The position numbers and the translations under genes were made by a program. Below are positions 22,414 through 32,630 of a stretch of 64,000 nt of DNA, one piece after another. This DNA is from Nymphaea colorata (Eukaryota; Streptophyta; Magnoliopsida; Nymphaeales; Nymphaeaceae). The stretch lies in contig NC_045151.1 in NCBI RefSeq assembly GCF_008831285.2, positions 1,855,544-1,919,543 of the forward strand. The letters are read 5' to 3'. The notes under the pieces were generated by a model, which did not search any database, was not told where the DNA came from, and saw only the letters and a program-made list of their open reading frames with translations. The first letter of the stretch is position 1; each line of letters begins with the position of its first letter.

Positions 22414-22497
22414 TCACGCCTCTTCTCTCTTTGCATCATTGATTGAGGAGTAGAGAGGCACCATCGACCTAGAGCCACGTAAAGGAAGGTCTCACCC

Positions 22498-23480
22498 ATG
22501 GCTTCTCCCCTTGCTCCCATCGCATCAAATCAAAAGTTTCCTTGCCCATCCACATTGAATGTGGCCAACTTCATTTCCGTAAAGCTTTCTCAAACAAACT
22601 TCCTTTTATGGAAAACACAAGTGTTTTGCCTTATTGAAAGTCAAGACTTGCAAGGATTCATCAACGGAGAAGTCACTGCACCAGATCAATTCATCATCAC
22701 TGGTAGCAAGCAAAAAACCAATCCTACAATGGAAGATGTCAGATCGACTCCTACGTGGATGGATCACAGGTACGCTCTCAGAGGATGTTCTAGGCTTGGT
22801 CATTGGATTGGAAATAACATAACAAGTGTGGAAAACACTTGAAGAAGCTTACGCACTGGATTCCCAAGAAAGGGAATGTTGCTTACTGCAAAAGTTACAG
22901 ACGCTTAAGAACAAAAATATAAATATGACAGATTACTTCTGAATCTTCAAAAGCACGTGCGATGAACTTCAGGCGATTGGAAAACCGGAGAATGATCGCA
23001 CCAAGGTTTTCCTTATTTTGAATGGATTGGGACCAAAATATGAGTCTTTCATCACATCCATGTTGAAGCCCCCAATTCCATCTTATAAGGAGGTCGTCCC
23101 ACTGCTCCAAAGTCACAAAACAATGAAGCAACTCAACGGGCATAAAGAAAATGCTTAGCATCAATCTGTTTTCTACCCTCAAAGATCAGGATTCAATAAC
23201 AATCGTAGAGGAAGAGGAAAACCAACATTCTCTTCTCATGGAATGGGGTTCTACCTGTACAACCGAGGACAGCAAGAGAAACTCGCCAACCTGAACTAGG
23301 CATCATCAAACTAAATAGGTGCTCAAAAAAAATCTTCGGACAACAAAGGCAAAGCTACAACAAACAAGGAAAAATGTATTACTTGTCAGATCTGTTCTAA
23401 ACCCTATCACTCTACACTCAGATGTTGGTTCAGGTATAACGATGCCTATAAGGCAGAAAATGCTACTGAGGCATTGGCAA
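22498..23480 (+). pseudogene. Copia gag, internal unit 2, broken
   Basis: The ATG at 22498 starts MASPLAPIASNQKFPCPSTL and continues with the N-terminal gag segment LSQTNFLLWKTQVFCLIES. Frames then shift near 22760-22800 and resume with VWKTLEEAYALDSQERE, KNINMTDYF (stop), GLGPKYESFITSMLKP and NNNRRGRGKP. The zinc knuckle CQICSKPYHSTLRC (CX2CX4HX4C) follows at about 23386-23427. At least three stops and one frameshift break it. Gag would form the virus-like particle and package the RNA. Confidence 0.8.
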
Positions 23481-24583
23481 AAGTAACTATGGCCAATAAC
23501 CAAGATCAGGCTTGGTTTCGAGACTCGGGAGCGACATCGCACGTTACCTCTAACCCAAGTATGCTTGACAACTTATCTAGATACAAATGAAAAGATAGCA
23601 TACTCGTTGGTGATGGAAATGCTCTTAAGATAACTCATGTTGGCGATACTAAAATTAGTTCAAAGAATGATGAATTAGAGTTAAGAAATGTGTTAGTTGT
23701 TCCTGAAATAAAGAGGAATTTGGTTTCAGTAAGCTAGTTGACAAAGGATTTACCAGTTGATTTTTGTTTTTCACATGATCGCTTCCAAATCAAGAACAGG
23801 GAATCAGGGCGAGTGATTGCTGAAGGCCAACGGCTGGATGATCTTTATGTTTTTGTGGCAGAAACAAAAGAGGCATGCTTCTCCAATCGTCAAAAGGTGG
23901 TTAGTCTTGAAATATGGCATAGAAGATTAGTTCATGTTAATTTTGGAATTTTAAAGTTCTTGAATAGACAAAACCAGATCTATTATCTATAGCTCACATG
24001 TTACAGAAAGAAATATATGCGTTGGTTGTGCTATGCCAAAATCTTCTCGTCTACCTTTCTTCTCTGTTGACAATAGGGATTCATAACCTTTTGACATGTT
24101 ACATTGTGATTTATGGGGGCCTTCACCAGTAAATTCAATTCAAGGCATGAGATATTATGCAATATTTGTCGAGGACTAAACAAAATTCTGCTGGCTTTTC
24201 CCTTTAAAAGAAAAATCAGATTTTGTGCATTGTTTTGAAAGATTCATTACATATGTAAAGAATCAATTTAGTAAAATGATCAAAACGTTTCACTCAGATG
24301 GTGGAACGGAATTTGATAATTTCATGATGAAGAAAATTTTTCAAGACAATGGAATTCAACATATGATGTCTTGTCCATACACACCACAACAAAATGGACA
24401 GACAGAGAGAAAACACAGGTCGTTACAGAACTTGGGTTAGCTATGATGTTCCATGCTAGTTTGCTGCCCAAATATTGGGTGGAGGCATTCAATACTGCAG
24501 TTTGGGTTCATAATAGAGTTCCTTCACCTAGGTTGAATATGACCTCTCCATATGAAAATTTACTAAAAACTAAGTCTGACTAA
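23481..24583 (+). pseudogene. Copia protease and integrase, internal unit 2, broken
   Basis: Protease is marked by WFRDSGATSHVT at about 23513-23548, with the active-site DSG. The GAG-pre-integrase segment reads LEIWHRRLVHVNFGILKFL. Integrase core pieces follow: KTFHSDGGTEFDNF, QHMMSCPYTPQQNGQTERKH and, after a one-base shift near 24425, KYWVEAFNTAVWVHNRVPSP. Numerous stops lie between 23990 and 24230 and a stop separates this from the next segment. The normal function is precursor cleavage and cDNA insertion; neither is possible here. Confidence 0.8.
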
Positions 24584-26729
24584 AGTTATATGAGAACTTT
24601 TGGATGTTTATGTTTTCCATATCTAAGAGATTACGTCCAACATAAACTCAATCCAAGATCCTTGCCAAGTGTTTTCTTGGGCTATACTGCAATGCATAAG
24701 GGTTACAGGTGCCTACATGTAAAAATGGGGCATGTATACATTTCTAGGCATTGTATTTTTTTATGAGAGTAAATTTCCTTTTAAAAGTATAGATGATGCC
24801 AGAACTCCAATTTCTGAAGTTGAATATGAAGCATGGTTTCCTACTGATGAAGAGGCAAGTAAAAGCCCACTTAATGGAGAACAAAAACAAGACATCCACC
24901 ATGACAGAACAGCAAGTGATCTCACAAAAATGCATGGCATTGAGGACGTAAGTCAAGCTACTCATAGTCAAGAACCCACTTGTTCGCAAGATGGCAGCTC
25001 AGACAATGGTGACCAGAGAGAAGAGCATGACGACATGGAAGAAATTATTACATCCTCCAATGAACAACTTGAAACCGACCAAACAGAGGTAATTTCAGCA
25101 CCCGTTCCTATAAGGCAAATGACAACTCGTTCTATGCATGGAATAGTGAAACCGAACCCTCGGTATTCGCTCACTTGTGAGAAACTGCCTAAGGAACCAA
25201 GTTCCATTAAAGAAGCCTTATCAGATGCAAGTTGGACAGCTGCAATGAAGGAGGAAATAGATGCTCTCAAACAAACAAGAACGTGGGATTTGGTTCCCAA
25301 AGAACAATCTATGCATATTATTGGCTGTCAATAGGTGTTTAAACTCAAAGTAAAGGCAAATGGAAGCTTAGAGCGATTGAAAGCAAGAGTCGTGGCTAAA
25401 GGATACAACCAACTTCCAGGTATAGATTTCGTGGAAACATTTTCGCCAGTTATTAAACCTACAACAATCAGAATTATCTTCACTATTGCTCTCTCTAGAG
25501 GATGGAAGATACATCAAATTGACATAAAAAAATGCATTCCTCCTTGGCGAATTGGAAGAACCTATATATATGGATCAACCACCACGATTCAAGGACCCGG
25601 ACAAGCCCAATCATGTCTGTAAGTTAAACAAAGCCATATATGGATTGTGTCAATCTGCTAGGATGTGGTTTAATAAATTCAGTGATTTCCTATTGAACTT
25701 TGGATTCTTCTGTAGTCCAGCAGATTCCTCTTTGTTCATACGCAAAGGAGACCATGGAGTTATATGGTTGCTCTTGTATGTCGATGACATACTCATAACC
25801 AGTGACAAGCCTAACACATTGAAGAAATTTATTTCAGACATCAGCCATACCTTTGCTATGAAAGATTTAGGAAGCGTCCATTATTTCCTAGGTATACAGG
25901 TACAACATAATTAAATAGGCATATTTCTCAACCTGACAAGATATGCCAAGGTGATCCCCTAGCGAGCTAACATGCTAGATTGCAAGCCTAGCAACACTCC
26001 CATGGTAGAATCTCCCTACTATAATCAACCCACATCAAATTTTCAGGATGCTACTCTTTTCAAGAGCTTGGTTGGTAGCATACAATACTTAACATTCACA
26101 CGTCCGGATTTGGTTTATAGCATTAATTTTGTGCCTCAGTATATGCAGTCACCATCGCAATTTCATTTCCATCTGGTCAAGAAAACCCTCAGGTATGTGA
26201 AGGCCATTATCAATCATGGTTTAATAATAAAACCTACAGAGTCTATGCTTCTGTAGGGTTACTCGGATCCTGATTGGGCAGGATGCCCAATCATTCGGCA
26301 TTCAACAACAGGCTATAGCATATACCTCTGGCCTAATTGCATCTCTTGGTCTGCTAAAAAGCAGCCCACCATCGCACGATCAAGTTTAGAGGCAGAATAC
26401 CGTGCGCTAGCTGCTGCTGCAGCTGAAATGACTTGGATCAGCTACATCTGAGAGATATTGGAGTTAGTATACACAAAACACCCATTTTATTTTGTCATAA
26501 TCTATCAGCCTTATACATGACCATCAATCCGGTACAACATAGTCGGGCCAAACATATTGAATTGGAGTATCATTATGTTCGAGAAAGAGTGGCTGCCAAG
26601 CTCCTTGAAACCCAACATGTTCCTTTAACAGATCAGATCGCTGATATCTTCACGAAGCCATTGAGAAGAGCACGATTCCTTTATTTAAGAAACAAACTTG
26701 GCCTGGATCACAACACCAGTCCCGTTTGA
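24584..26729 (+). pseudogene. Copia reverse transcriptase and RNase H, internal unit 2, broken
   Basis: Collinear with unit 1 at about 97 per cent identity by eye. Motifs in order are [103 protein letters not shown] (then a stop), LVGSIQYLTFTRPDLVY, RSSLEAEYRALAAAAAEM and IADIFTKPLRRARFLYLR. A one-base A insertion at about 25530 and another T near 24761 shift the frame. A TAG at 26254-26256 is at the same codon as the TAG in unit 1, so both units carry the same defect. Confidence 0.85.
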
Positions 26730-26736
26730 AGGGGGA

Positions 26737-27224
26737 TATTAACATAGTAGATGTTTCTAGACCTCCCACTATGCTGATCGTGTGAGAAGTGGTGGCTGGC
26801 TGGCTGATCGTGTGATAAAGGAGTGCTGATGTGTTGATCATATCAGAAAGAAGAACCACCCACTATGTGTGAGAGAAAGAAGCGCTGGCTGAACCACCCA
26901 CTATGTTGATCCACTATGCTGGGTGTCTGAGGAAGATGTTTCTAGAAGGTGCTGATTGTGCAGACATGAGAAAAGAAGTGTTGATCCTTTCTAGAAAGTG
27001 TTGATTGTGCAGACGTGAGAAAAGAAGTGCTGATCAGTTCAAGAACCACCCAGCGTAAAGTGTTGTGAGAAAGAGGTGCCGATCGTGCGGAGTTAGTTTT
27101 TCTCCTTTTATCATGTAACGTGTAACTGAAAAATCCCTGCTTGGTGCATAAAAAGCAACCTGAGCACATAACAATAGTTGAAGTGAAAAACGAGAAATTT
27201 TCTTCCAATCCTCATTTTCCTTTA
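26737..27224 (+). repeat. LTR3 of the copia array, complete
   Basis: 488 bp, preceded by the polypurine tract GAAGGGGGA and ending CTTTA next to the ATAAC duplication. It carries the same GTGTGAGAA motif series as LTR1 and LTR2 with fewer copies near its start. Confidence 0.9.
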
Positions 27225-27337
27225 ATAACTAGACCCAGGATACTCAAGTTCAACCACTAATTTAAGCTTTCATAGAATGAGCTTCATGGGGCTTGTGCTC
27301 CACAGAGCCCTCACCTATCTATGCCTCTGGATTGATG
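27225..27337 (+). repeat. Dispersed repeat, copy 1
   Basis: ATAACTAGACCCAGGATACT onward aligns with 29316-29425. The copia array inserted at its edge. Confidence 0.6.
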
Positions 27338-27666
27338 CGTGGAGAATGTAAGATATATGAAATCTTGTTGTAGTCTTTTACTTTTTAACTGGATCTTTCA
27401 TATATCTTGAAAATTTTATGAAGTTGAGTTGTGTGACTCGGACCAAGCAAATACTTTTTTTGAGGCGCTTAGTTAATGGGTAGACTTCAATATATTTTTT
27501 GTATGTTAAACGTTTGAACATCTGATAAGATCAAATACTCCTTCCGATCAAATACATGCGCTAATTGCATACGCAACTATGTGAATGTACGTAAGACATG
27601 CATACTTACTGCAGGTCGTGTCTGCACTAATTACTCTGGCAAATGGAAAAGAAAAATATAATAAAC

Positions 27667-27725
<59 letters not shown>

Positions 27726-28480
27726 CATAAACACTAATTTATGTCACCCCGTGCAACATCTTGCTTCTGTTCTGGGGAATGAGACTGTGGCGCTACAGAA
27801 ATTGGTGCATTGTATATTGTTTGCTTAAGCTTCTAAAAGTCTAATATGTGCTTGAATGCAATGATGATTCTTGCTTCCTTTATTGGTTAATTTAGTCTTG
27901 TTAAATTTTATTTGTTTTGTTTCATGAAAAGGAAATGAATTGATGTTAATCAGATGACCTTCTATGGTATTCTCACAATCTACTAGCTTTGCAGATTCTA
28001 AAAATGAATCCTGAGGATGAGGCTGAAGAAGACGGTACAAATGTTCCACATTGTGCCTTTTCCTCGTTTTGAAAAAGTGCAGTTCTTGGTCAGTTTGCTT
28101 CAAAGTCGAGCTAAATCTCAGTTGAGAATTTAATTTGATAGGTCCAAATCTGATTTAGCTGCAGATTTGATCCATCATTGTCCCTTTGTTGGGATGACAG
28201 GGAGAAACCAGGGCTTTCCCGTACTTGTATGACACATGTGATTTATTTTTCCTAAAAAAATATAGACCTAATAGTTGGAAAAACTGACTTTGGGGTGGTC
28301 ATATCCAAGTTTTTTAACGAGTTTTAAAAATTTTGGATGCTTTTGGATGAGACCATCAACAAACGCCGTAAACACCAGTTTCCTAAACTTAGTTTGAATG
28401 TTTTGGATGACAAGTGAAAAACTTTGTTTAAAGGCAAAAATTAACCGTACCTGAAAAGCCCAGGGAATGCAGGTTTTTGA
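27230..28480. other. Spacer right of the copia array
   Basis: The first 110 bp (27225-27337) are a diverged copy of 29316-29425, both beginning ATAACTAGACCCA. An (AT)n run lies at 27670-27724. No gene recognised. Confidence 0.5.
27670..27724. repeat. (TA)n microsatellite
   Basis: About 55 bp of uninterrupted TA dinucleotides. Confidence 0.9.
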
Positions 28481-28760
28481 GGCCTTCATGAAAACCAGGT
28501 TTTGTCAAAATCAGGCTCTGACAAAACCCAGTTTTAATGTCATCCAAACACTTTTAAAATAGTGTCTTGAGGCAAAACCAGGTTTTAGATTGTCATTAAA
28601 CACTCTTTATTTTTTTGTTTGGATGACACATCCAAAACCCGGTTTTTTACTAACTAAAAGGGGGGTGGCTTTTCACTCTCTTTTACAAACAAGGTTTTGT
28701 TAAAATTGGGTTCTCTTGAAAGTCAGAGTCAATGTTATTCAAACACTCCAACGCTTGGTT
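28481..28760. repeat. Cluster of AAACCAGGTTTT palindromes, MITE-like
   Basis: AAAACCAGGTTTT or AAAACCCGGTTTT occurs repeatedly, interleaved with GTCATCCAAACA-type words. A 17-bp inverted repeat (28491-28507 with 28519-28535, 15 of 17 paired) makes a tight hairpin with an 11-base loop. No terminal repeat or target duplication could be fixed. Confidence 0.5.
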
Positions 28761-29860
28761 TTAAAGTGTCATCTAAACATCTCCTTATGAAATAAAAATT
28801 AAATAAAACAACTACTAGGCTTTTTTTCTAATGTTTACCTAGGAAACTGCCTTAAGCATAGAACAGCCTTGGATTTGTCATTTAAATAAAATAACCAATT
28901 TTCAAAAACTTATTAAAAAAACTATATTTTGCTGAAAACTCTTTGCTTTCAAGCCATCTAAACAAGCCAAAGAAATAGCATTTTGGAGGTAAAACGGCCG
29001 AAACATGTTTTTAGGTGTGTTGTTTGGATGGCTAGAGAAAGCCCACCCTTAAAAAATTATTATAAAAGGGGATGGATGGGTTTGGTTGAAAATAACTTCT
29101 CTTATTCGTACAAATGATAATAAATAATATAATCGGGCCGGGCATCGAGCAACGGACTCGGTCTTATACTCGGTAAGCTGCAACCCAACTCCACCCATTT
29201 ATTAGCAGGTCGGATCACACTCTCAGTAAAAAACTAATCAAGCCCACTTGGCCCCATATGAGAGTTGGGCCTGGAAGCCCAACTATTTTTACCCAGATCC
29301 CGTGGGTTACTTCATATAACTAGACCCAAGTTTACCTAAGTTTCAATACTAAATTAACGTTTGAAAGAATAGGTTCCATGAGGCATATGTCCCACCGAGA
29401 CCCCACCTGTCTCCGCCCCTAGTGCATACCGTGCTTGTATGTTTATGAACTAGTGTTTTTGCATGTCAGCGGCGTACAACTCAAACAAAAAACTAGCTGT
29501 TTACCAGCCACTGGCCTGAGTGGGTGCCACAAAGCTCTTGCGGCTTAGGACCAAATATGGTCATTAATGCTAAATTTGCAATGTTTATGCATGCTGGTTA
29601 GCTCTCAACTTGTGTATTTTTAACATGTTATATCACGTAAATCATAAAAGCCTTGTTCAAGTATTTGTTCTGAAACTAAATAATGTACATAGTTTGGTCT
29701 ATGCTTTCTACTTCAAATAATTTGTTTTTGTCTTGCTAGAACAAGCAGCCAGTTTTAATTTTGTTATATCTACTCTGCTTCCCGTTTTGGAAAGAGTTGA
29801 CACAAATAAAAGTTAGAACTGCGGTTGTGAAAATCAGTGCGCCTAATTAAATAGCATATA
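28761..29860. other. Spacer with a dispersed repeat, no gene
   Basis: Holds copy 2 of the repeat at 29316-29425. Otherwise AT-rich DNA with no recognised coding content. Confidence 0.45.
29316..29425 (+). repeat. Dispersed repeat, copy 2
   Basis: Diverged homologue of 27225-27337, here reading without interruption through CATATAACTAGACCCA, so it resembles the unoccupied form of the copia target. Confidence 0.6.
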
Positions 29861-29869
29861 TACATAAAT

Positions 29870-30133
29870 ATCCCATTGGATTCAGATACGGATTAGGATC
29901 GGATTCATTTTTGGACAAATATCTTATATCTAGTGCTATTAAATTTTGAAAATTGGTAAAATCCGGTTCAAAATTCGAATTCGAATATAATTATAAAAAT
30001 TGGATTCGGATAGGATTGAAATTGTAAAATCAGATTTCGGATTCATATTTGAATTTTCTTTATTCAAATTCGAATATGTGAATATCCAAAAAAGTGGATA
30101 TGATTAAGGATATACCTGATCTGTTGACATCCC
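29870..30133. mobile_element. Fragment of a hAT-like MITE rich in GGATTCGGAT
   Basis: Words such as GGATTCGGATAGG, CAAATTCGAATATG and GGATATGATTAAGGATAT fill the stretch. It ends TTGACATCCCTA, the inverted form of a TAGGGATGTCAA end common on plant hAT MITEs. No matching left end is visible, so it is truncated or diverged. Confidence 0.4.
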
Positions 30134-30744
30134 TAATTCCAGGTGCCACTAGTAAGTTTCTAAATGTTTCTAAGAATTTTATAGTTATTTATTTATTTAT
30201 TTTCAAAAAAAAATGATGCCCCTATTCGAACAAGAGACACATCTAATATATGCCCCTATCCAACACTGTCCTATGTGATGTTGGCTAGAGGGAGACAGAT
30301 GTTCATATATTTTAATTTGTCAAATTAGTCGCTAACTCAGGTTGTAACCGTAGTAAGAGAAATATGATTGGGGCTAATGTAAATCCTCAAATAAGCGATC
30401 AATTAATAAATGCCACATTTTGCACACATGAAGTTATGTATTGGTCTATATTGCTTTAATTTTTTTGATTTTTTGAAATTTTAAAATAATATTAATAATT
30501 TTAGTTAATTAAAAAATGTAAAAGAAAAAAAACATGTAAACTCTCTCCGATCCATTACCAAACTGTTGACAAAATCTGTTAGGTAGGCAACTATAGCATA
30601 TAATACAAGGAACAGCTGGTTGGGCTTGCAAGGGATAAGCCCTTTTAGTTGCTGGTGATTTTGGTCAAATCCGATGCATATTTTCCGGTCGGATATTTGT
30701 TGGGCTTCTGTGCATATTGGCCATGGTTTGGGTTAGATCACGGC
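30134..30744. other. Spacer, nothing recognised
   Basis: AT-rich DNA without coding or repeat signal that I can support. Confidence 0.4.
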
Positions 30745-31114
30745 TAGGGATGTTCAACGAGTTGAGTTACCTTGGGCTCAACTCGAACTTGCTTGGTTAA
30801 ACTCGATTCGAGCTTGACTCATAAGTTAAATGAGCCTAGTTCCAGCTCAACTGACAACTCAAGCATGTAAATTAGTTGAATCAATTCAACTTGATTAGAC
30901 TCGTTTAACACTAATACTTTTTTTTTTGTAATTTCAAAAACTTAACATGGCTTAAATAAAAATTTAGAAATTGTAAGCATAAAATATATATTAACGGACA
31001 GAGCTTAAAAAAATCAAGCTCAAGTTCACCTCATAAAGCTCGTGAGCTATATGTGACTAGAGTCAAGTTCGACCTCGTCGAGCTCAAGCTTGGCTCGCTT
31101 GTGGTACATCTTTA
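30745..31114. mobile_element. hAT-like MITE, GAGCTCGA family, copy B
   Basis: The left end TAGGGATGTTCAACGAG is followed by GGGCTCAACTCGAACTTGC. The right end GTACATCTTTA is its diverged inverse. The interior has GAGCTTGACTC, CTCAAGCTTGGCTCG and similar words in both orientations. No clear target duplication remains. Non-coding. Confidence 0.55.
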
Positions 31115-32054
31115 ACGAAGGGGGTGATCCAATTTAAGTCTAGCCTAGTAGACTATTAGCTGGACCTATAAAAACTACATAAAAGGTCTTAAACATGGCA
31201 CGTGGCAAATAACTAAGAGGCATTGCCATATGAATAAACAAGTTATTAGAGACCACCAATGTAAAAATACATACATTTGTGGGACTGTGAGAGCAACTGC
31301 CCACACATGCCCAAATGCGGCCCCGCCTCTGGATGGTAGGACATGTAATGTAACACTTATTTGCCAAAAACTTTGCAGAGTTAAAAGAGATTTTATCTAC
31401 ACACCATGTGCATCACACTTTAAAGGTAATATAAAAACACTTTGTTAATATTTCATGATTGTCATTGTTAAAGTTGAATTATTACTTTTTGAAAATGATT
31501 TTCGAATGAAGTGTTCTTATTACCAAACGGCCCGATAGGACACATTGAATTATCAATACTTTTCAACCGAAAGTAATTTTCTGAAAGTTATAAATCAACC
31601 TTAACAAGAACATAGTGCCATCAAGCAAAGATCACCCACATCTATTCCCATTCAAGGTTTTCATTTTAAAAAAAAATAGTGTTAGAAAATCACCTTTTGC
31701 ATTATTTTTAAGCTGCACTTTTCATTAAAGCTGTCAATAAAGACATCAGTATCATTTGAAGTTAAAATTTGGTTTTTGTAATGAGTTCTTAAAAACTAGT
31801 TTGTGTTTGGGTGCATGACATACTCAAAATGTCGTTTTCCGTGAATACCCTAAGAAGGCCAACTTATTTATTTCATTTTAAAATGCAAATTTAATAAAAC
31901 TCAATTTTGACTGTCACTCAAACACGCCTCCAATAATAATAATGTATGTTTTGAAAGCAAATTAAAATGACGTTTAAAAGTGTCATCCAAACTGGCTCTT
32001 AAAGTAAGTAAACATTTGTTGCTTTGAAAAGCAAAAGAGACAGTCTTCTTGTTA
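31115..32054. other. Spacer, nothing recognised
   Basis: The stretch 31800-32010 contains GTGTCATCCAAAC and related words also seen in the 28.5-kb cluster. Otherwise unremarkable. Confidence 0.4.
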
Positions 32055-32062
32055 ATACTGGG

Positions 32063-32232
32063 CAGTGGCCGAGCCACTTAGTGGCTGGTGTGGACAGTTG
32101 CACGTAGCAGCCTCATAAAATTATTTATTTTTTACTTTAATAATTTGACAGATTATACACAGGTACCCTAAAAGCATTGATGTTATTGAAATAGTGCTCT
32201 TTTCCGGCCAAAATTTTTTGGCTTCGCTAGTG
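32063..32232. mobile_element. 170-bp hAT-like MITE
   Basis: The left end CAGTGGCCGAGCCA and the reverse complement of the right end CACTAGCGAAGCCA match at 10 of 14. The flanks ATACTGGG (32055-32062) and ATAAAGGG (32233-32240) match at 6 of 8. The CAGTGGC.GAGCCA ends resemble the larger element at 47614. Confidence 0.5.
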
Positions 32233-32240
32233 ATAAAGGG

Positions 32241-32600
32241 GATGCCACTCCATGTTTGAGAAGATGTAACCTCCCCCGTGTAATGAGGCATTGATACTAT
32301 AATCTAGTGGTAGAAGGTAGATGTTAAATTAAAACAAAGTTCACGTTTTCTAATTTTTGAGTCAGTTCATTGAAGCCTTGAGTTAACAATTTCTTGGAGA
32401 AATGTGGGACTTTTAAGAAAATCCTTAAAGTTGGACTCCCTTTTAAAATTATGGGAGAAAGAGTGGCATGAATATGAAAAATTTTCTCTCTTGTCTTTTT
32501 TTTTTTGGCATAACGTGATTAAGTATTGTTTTAATGGGCCAAAATAATTTAAGCTTCTTTTGTGAATGGCAAATAGACCCGCTTAGATTTTATTAGCCTC
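32241..32600. other. Spacer before the LINE
   Basis: Nothing recognised; the 5' end of the LINE is not sharply defined. Confidence 0.35.
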
Positions 32601-32630
32601 AATTGGGTAAAAGCAGTTTCTAGAGGGGGC

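Larger units (their letters stand above)
19475..27229 (+). mobile_element. Ty1/copia insertion with three LTRs and two internal units
   Basis: The order is LTR1 (19480-19779, truncated at its 3' end), internal unit 1 (19780-21894, only late integrase to RNase H), LTR2 (21895-22400), primer-binding site, internal unit 2 (22414-26736, gag to RNase H), LTR3 (26737-27224). ATAAC directly flanks both outer edges (19475-19479 and 27225-27229), a 5-bp target duplication as copia integrase makes. LTRs start TATTAA and end CTTTA, without the usual TG...CA. The order gag, protease, integrase, reverse transcriptase, RNase H is copia-specific. Both units are pseudogenised. The shape is what unequal or intra-element recombination between LTRs would leave, followed by a deletion in unit 1. 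Confidence 0.85.
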
